Of a stretch of 35,744 nucleotides of DNA, positions 31,668 through 35,744 are shown piece by piece. The position numbers and the translations under genes were made by a program. The notes under the pieces were generated by a model that saw nothing but the letters and a program-made list of their open reading frames with translations, was not told where the DNA came from and did not search any database. Numbering within the stretch: position 1 is the stretch's first letter; each line of letters starts with the position of its first letter. Location of the stretch: contig NZ_BCYV01000031.1 of the NCBI RefSeq assembly GCF_001598375.1, forward strand, positions 1 to 35,744. Direction: 5' to 3'. This stretch comes from Novosphingobium capsulatum NBRC 12533. Lineage in GTDB: Bacteria; Pseudomonadota; Alphaproteobacteria; Sphingomonadales; Sphingomonadaceae.

Positions 31668-34664
31668 ATGAGCACACGTTGCCATTCTTTGCGCGCGCGC
31701 CTGGTACTGGGGGCTTCGGTCATGGCCGTGGGCCTGGCAGCCAATCCGGCCTTGGCGCAGGACACCGCCGGCGCGGCATCGGCCGCCAATCCGCAAGCTG
31801 CCACCGAAGCGCCGGAAAACGCCATCGTCGTCACCGGCATCCGTGCCAGCCTTTCGGCCGCTGCCAATATCAAGCGCAGCGCCCAGGGCGTGGTCGATGC
31901 GATTTCGGCCGAAGACATGGGCAAGTTCCCCGACACCAACCTGGCCGAATCGCTTCAGCGCATCACCGGGGTGTCGATCGACCGTTCCAACGGTGAAGGC
32001 TCTACCGTTACCGTTCGTGGCTTTGGCCCCGAATTCAACCTGGTGCTGCTCAACGGCCGGCAGATGCCCACGTCCAGCCTGGGCGATGGCGCCAGCGCGC
32101 CGTCCACGCGCAGCTTCGATTTTGCCAACCTGGCGTCCGAAGGCGTGGCTGGGGTCGAAGTCTACAAGTCCGGCCGGGCCACGCTGCCCACCGGCGGCAT
32201 CGGTTCGACGATCAATATCAAGACCCCGCGCCCGCTCGATCGGCCCGGCCTGCATGGCAGCCTGGCGATCAAGGGCATGATCGATACCTCGCGCAACGAA
32301 GGCAGCCCGATCACGCCCGAAGTGTCGGGTATCATCAGCGACACCTTTGCCGATGGCAAGGTGGGCGTGCTGGTCACCGGCGTGTGGCAAAAGCGCAAGG
32401 CGAGCAACAACCAGGCCAATGTCGGCTGGCGCGATGGCTATCTGGGCTCGGAAAACAACTGGGGCTCGCTGCCGCAGCAGGGCGATCCGCGCTATGCCAA
32501 CATCGTCAACCGGCCCGGCCCCAATGATGTCTATCAGGTGCCGCAGAACGCCAGCTATGACATTACCGACATCGATCGCGAGCGCATCAACGGCCAGCTC
32601 GTGCTGCAATTGCGCCCCACCGATACGCTGACCGCCACGTTCGACTATACCTATTCCCAGAACACCGTGCGCGCGCGCACCAACAGCGTGGGCATCTGGT
32701 TCAACTTCAACGACGTTTCCAGCCAGTGGACCGATGGCCCGGTGGCCGGCCCGGTGTTCTATGCCGAACACTTCGGCGCCAACGAAGGCAAGGACCTGTC
32801 GTATAGCGCGGCGCTTACCGAAAACCGCTCGATCAACCGCTCGATCGGCGGCAACCTCAAGTGGGATGGCATCGACCGCCTGACGCTGGAGTTGGACGCG
32901 CACCATTCGACGGCCGAATCCAAGCCCAATAACCCCTATGGCACCAGCGTGTCGGTGGGCTCGGCGGTGTTCGGCATCGCCAACCAGAAGATCGATTTCA
33001 CCCACGATCTGCCGGTAATCTCGGTGGGCATGAACCCGGGCATCGATGCGCTCGATCCGGCCAATATCACGCCCACGGGCAATGCCTTCCGCAACGCCTA
33101 TTTCCGCGACGAGATCAACGAGGCGCGGCTTTCGGGCCAGTTCAAGTTCGACAGCGGGGTGATCGACAGCCTCGATTTCGGCGCGGACTACACCGAGAAC
33201 AAGGTGCGTTCGGCCTATGGCTATATCCAGCATGATACCTGGGGTGGCTCGCTGCCGGCCAGCCAGACGCCTGATGACCTGTTCAGCCTGGTTTCGGTGC
33301 CGGACAAGTTCAAGGGCGTTTCGGGCGCCAACGATCCCAACATCATCAAGCAGTTCTACAGCTTCAACTTCGAGAAGATGGTGAGCCTGCTCGATAGCAA
33401 GAACCAGATCTGCGGCGGCACCGGCAACTGCCTGGCGCCCTACACTGTCGATCGCCGCATCAAGGAACGCACGATCGCGCCTTATGTGCAGGTGAACACC
33501 AAGTTCGACCTGCTCGGCCGCGAGGCGCATTTCCGTGCTGGCCTGCGCTATGAAAACACCCGCGTCACCTCGTCGGCGCTGGTGCCGGTGCCCACCGGCA
33601 CGCAGTGGGTCTCGGCCAACGAATTCGGCCTGATCTATGGCGGTGACAGCGCGTTCACCACCTTTGCCGGCAGCTATGACAACTTCCTGCCCGCGTTCGA
33701 CTTTGACATGCAGCCCGCGCGCAACGTCAAGTTCCGCGCGTCCTACAGCCACACCATCACGCGGGCCGATTACGCCAGCCTTCAGGGTGGCCGCACGCTG
33801 GACCAGCTGTTCCGCATCGGCGGTGGCACCGGTAGCCAGGGCAATCCGGGCCTGATGCCCTACAAGTCGAAGAACATCGATGTCAGCCTCGAATGGTATT
33901 ACGCGCCGACGAGCTATGTCTCGGTGGGCTTCTTCCACAAGGGCGTGTCGAACTTCATCTCGTCAGCCCGCGTCGACAGCCCGGCCTTCGGCCTGACCAA
34001 CCCGGCCAATGGCCCGCGTTACCAGGCGGCGATTTCGGCGCTGGGGGCTGATGCCAGCACGGCGGCGATCCGCAACTACATCTTCACCCACTATCCCGAA
34101 AGCTCGCAGATCACCGGCACCGATGCCACCGGCAACCTGACGGGCAACATCTTCGGCACGCCTCAGGATGCGGCGGTCAATTTCCAGATCGCCACGCCGG
34201 TCAATTCCTCGCAGACCGCCACGCTCTATGGCTGGGAATTTGCCATCCAGCATTCGTTCTGGAACACCGGTTTCGGCGCGATCCTCAACTACACGATCGT
34301 GCGCGGCGATGCGACGTATGACAACACCAAGCCGTCGAGCGTCACGCAGTTCGCGCTGACCGGGCTGTCTGATAGTGCCAACGCGGTGCTGTTCTATGAC
34401 AAGCACGGGCTGCAGGCGCGCGTTGCCTACAACTGGCGCGCGCAGTTCCTCTCGGGCACGGGGCCCAACCCCTATTATGTCGAGCCCTATGGCCAGGTCG
34501 ATGCCAGCGCCAGCTGGGAATTCCGCAAGGGCTTCACCGTCTTTGCCGATGCCATCAACCTGACCAACCAGGGCCGTCGCGGGCACCTGCGGTCTGACAA
34601 CAACGTGTTCTTCGCCTCCAGCGGCTATGCCCGTTATTCGGCTGGTTTCCGCGTCAACTTCTGA
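31668..34664 (+). CDS. TonB-dependent outer-membrane receptor
   Basis: A 998-residue receptor of the Xanthomonas/Caulobacter type. Signal peptide to AQ at about residue 31, TonB box region AIVVTGIRASLSAAANIKRSA, plug domain (FPDTNLAESLQRITGVSIDR, EFNLVLLNGRQMPT, GGIGSTINIKTPRPL), then a 22-strand barrel ending GYARYSAGFRVNF with the terminal Phe. GGGGAGAGGG lies 5 bases before the ATG. This branch usually imports oligosaccharides or related plant-derived compounds; LacI-type sites upstream and SapC downstream agree. The substrate cannot be named. Confidence 0.94.
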   Translation: MSTRCHSLRARLVLGASVMAVGLAANPALAQDTAGAASAANPQAATEAPENAIVVTGIRASLSAAANIKRSAQGVVDAISAEDMGKFPDTNLAESLQRITGVSIDRSNGEGSTVTVRGFGPEFNLVLLNGRQMPTSSLGDGASAPSTRSFDFANLASEGVAGVEVYKSGRATLPTGGIGSTINIKTPRPLDRPGLHGSLAIKGMIDTSRNEGSPITPEVSGIISDTFADGKVGVLVTGVWQKRKASNNQANVGWRDGYLGSENNWGSLPQQGDPRYANIVNRPGPNDVYQVPQNASYDITDIDRERINGQLVLQLRPTDTLTATFDYTYSQNTVRARTNSVGIWFNFNDVSSQWTDGPVAGPVFYAEHFGANEGKDLSYSAALTENRSINRSIGGNLKWDGIDRLTLELDAHHSTAESKPNNPYGTSVSVGSAVFGIANQKIDFTHDLPVISVGMNPGIDALDPANITPTGNAFRNAYFRDEINEARLSGQFKFDSGVIDSLDFGADYTENKVRSAYGYIQHDTWGGSLPASQTPDDLFSLVSVPDKFKGVSGANDPNIIKQFYSFNFEKMVSLLDSKNQICGGTGNCLAPYTVDRRIKERTIAPYVQVNTKFDLLGREAHFRAGLRYENTRVTSSALVPVPTGTQWVSANEFGLIYGGDSAFTTFAGSYDNFLPAFDFDMQPARNVKFRASYSHTITRADYASLQGGRTLDQLFRIGGGTGSQGNPGLMPYKSKNIDVSLEWYYAPTSYVSVGFFHKGVSNFISSARVDSPAFGLTNPANGPRYQAAISALGADASTAAIRNYIFTHYPESSQITGTDATGNLTGNIFGTPQDAAVNFQIATPVNSSQTATLYGWEFAIQHSFWNTGFGAILNYTIVRGDATYDNTKPSSVTQFALTGLSDSANAVLFYDKHGLQARVAYNWRAQFLSGTGPNPYYVEPYGQVDASASWEFRKGFTVFADAINLTNQGRRGHLRSDNNVFFASSGYARYSAGFRVNF

Positions 34665-34675
34665 CGCGGCCCTCC

Positions 34676-34727
34676 CCATCCGGCCGGGCGACACTGCCCG
34701 TCAGCCCGGCCGGATGGCCCTCTTTTC
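34676..34727 (+). terminator. Strong terminator after the TonB receptor
   Basis: CCATCCGGCCGGGC pairs perfectly with GCCCGGCCGGATGG (14 bases) over a 14-base loop, then CCCTCTTTTC. It lies between the receptor and SapC, so SapC is either read through at a lower level or has its own promoter. Confidence 0.85.
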
Positions 34728-34806
34728 AACGCACTTGCCTGTGGCAGTGGGCGATGAAACAAGGGGGCAGGATTGGAAGAGCCACAAGAGAGAGGACGCC
34801 CGCACC

Positions 34807-35520
34807 GTGACCAGCAGCAGCAGCCACGCCCTGCTCGACAATGCCAGCCATCGCGATCTTGCCGTGGTCACCACCGCCGGGGCGCAATGGGGCGACGGGG
34901 TAATGGGATGCCTGGTCGTCCCTTCGGAATTTCGCGCGGTGGCTGCGCACTATCCCATCGTCTTTCGCCGCGACGGGCAGAGCGGGCGTTTTGCCGCGCT
35001 GGCCCTGTTCGGTTTTGACCAGGGCGAAAACCTGTTCCTGGCCGGCGATCGCTGGGACGCGGCCTACGTGCCTTTGGCCCACGCCGTGCAGCCGTTCCTG
35101 ATCGGCCGCACCCGCGATGAAGACGAAGTGCCCCAGGTGCATATCGATCTGGCCCATGCCCGCGTCGGAGCACCCGGTGGGCAGCGGCTGTTCGATGACG
35201 CCGGTGCCCCGACGCCCTATCTCGCCGCCAAGGCAGAGCAACTGGGCGCGCTCGACGCTGGCTGGCGCGCCACGCCGGCGTTTCTCGCCGCGCTCGAACA
35301 CCATGGCCTGCTCGAACCCTTCACGCTCGATGTGCCCCTGGCCGAAGGCTCCACCCGCAGCCTGGTGGGCTATCACATCATTGCCGAAGATCGCCTGGCC
35401 GCGCTGGATGGCGCGGCGCTGGGCGAACTCAACGCCCAGGGCTATCTGCTGCCGATCTACATGGCGGTGGCCGCGCTTGGCCGCTTTGCCGATCTGATGG
35501 CGCGCCTTGGCCGTGCCTGA
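34807..35520 (+). CDS. SapC family protein (GTG start)
   Basis: A 237-residue cytoplasmic protein of the SapC family; I start at GTG 34807, where AGGA lies about 11 bases upstream, since the upstream open frame passes through the terminator. VVPSEFRAVAAHYPIVFRRD, AALALFGFDQGENLFL and GYHIIAEDRLAAL are typical. SapC proteins in this group accompany TonB receptors, cupin-like proteins and flavin-dependent tryptophan halogenases; the role is unknown. The next gene starts just past its stop. Confidence 0.87.
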   Translation: MTSSSSHALLDNASHRDLAVVTTAGAQWGDGVMGCLVVPSEFRAVAAHYPIVFRRDGQSGRFAALALFGFDQGENLFLAGDRWDAAYVPLAHAVQPFLIGRTRDEDEVPQVHIDLAHARVGAPGGQRLFDDAGAPTPYLAAKAEQLGALDAGWRATPAFLAALEHHGLLEPFTLDVPLAEGSTRSLVGYHIIAEDRLAALDGAALGELNAQGYLLPIYMAVAALGRFADLMARLGRA

Positions 35521-35533
35521 AGGTCTTCCTTGC

Positions 35534-35744
35534 GTGGCAGAGGTGGCGCTGGCCGATCACGGCGGCGCTCTCGATGCCGTGCTGGCCGCCGCCACGACGC
35601 CCTGCGTGGTGCGCGGCCTGGCGGCGCATTGGCCGCTGGTGCGGGCCGGGCGCGACAGCGCCACGGCGGCACGCGCCCACCTTGCCAGCCACGCCCGGCC
35701 ACGCGCCTTCACCGTGTCGCTGGCCCCGCCGCAAGCCGGCGGGG
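35534..35744 (+). CDS. Cupin-like (JmjC-type) protein, cut by the window end
   Basis: The open frame runs off the right edge. GTG 35534 has GAAGG 10 bases before it; GTG 35513 in the same frame would overlap SapC. The visible part includes TPCVVRGLAAHWPLVRAG, which matches the N-terminal region of cupin-like JmjC proteins (a V-RG--A-WP pattern). It is the usual third member of the TonB receptor / SapC cluster. The Fe(II) ligands lie beyond the window. Confidence 0.7.
   Translation, partial: MAEVALADHGGALDAVLAAATTPCVVRGLAAHWPLVRAGRDSATAARAHLASHARPRAFTVSLAPPQAGG

Noticed and set aside
31620..33938. 772-residue minus-strand open frame
   Set aside because: It is the antisense of the TonB receptor and even crosses its promoter; no family motif and no start signal.

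Overview
The window is a GC-rich alphaproteobacterial chromosome segment, most likely from a sphingomonad (Novosphingobium or Sphingomonas type). Three things point that way: the TonB receptor / SapC / cupin-like cluster at the right end, the short dispersed inverted repeats between genes, and the mix of housekeeping genes on the left. The assignment rests on recognising protein families, not on a search. No insertion sequence, phage, CRISPR array or rRNA is visible.

Positions 1-9000 are mostly housekeeping: a small basic secreted protein, aroC, a two-gene unit (ABM monooxygenase and ArsC/Spx-like protein), ubiG divergent from lysC, msrA divergent from aguB-folK, tRNA-Lys(UUU), two small proteins, a cold-shock gene coupled to infA, and a nitronate monooxygenase. 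A c-type cytochrome (9100) and a porin (11100, minus) lead into the next block.

Positions 11400-22590 are a periplasmic alcohol-oxidation island. It encodes a PQQ-associated beta-propeller protein, cytochrome c-550 PedF, a quinoprotein-associated substrate-binding protein, an ExaA/PedH-type PQQ alcohol dehydrogenase, a LuxR-type response regulator, a hybrid histidine kinase translationally coupled to a FIST-domain protein, a DUF779 protein and an NAD-type aldehyde dehydrogenase. The dehydrogenase has Asp at +2 from its catalytic Asp, the signature of lanthanide-dependent enzymes. The FIST/kinase pair resembles NosP/NahK (ErcS') of Pseudomonas aeruginosa, and the regulator resembles ErbR/AgmR. 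The inferred flow is alcohol to aldehyde in the periplasm with electrons passing to PedF, then aldehyde to acid in the cytoplasm, under two-component control. PQQ biosynthesis genes are not in the window.

Positions 22845-26849 hold one large membrane NRPS of the Pls/PosA type (adenylation, carrier, then three membrane-plus-left-handed-beta-helix modules). Its binding pocket, read by hand, looks suited to a basic amino acid, so a polycationic isopeptide is a plausible product.

Positions 27042-31464 are a tight operon: an unrecognised small exported or membrane protein, a hybrid kinase with HisKA, ATPase, two receiver domains and HPt, and a receiver-GGDEF diguanylate cyclase. Together they form an apparently complete phosphorelay ending in c-di-GMP.

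Positions 31572-35744 hold a TonB-dependent receptor behind two near-identical LacI-type palindromes, a strong terminator, a SapC protein and the start of a cupin-like gene cut by the window edge.
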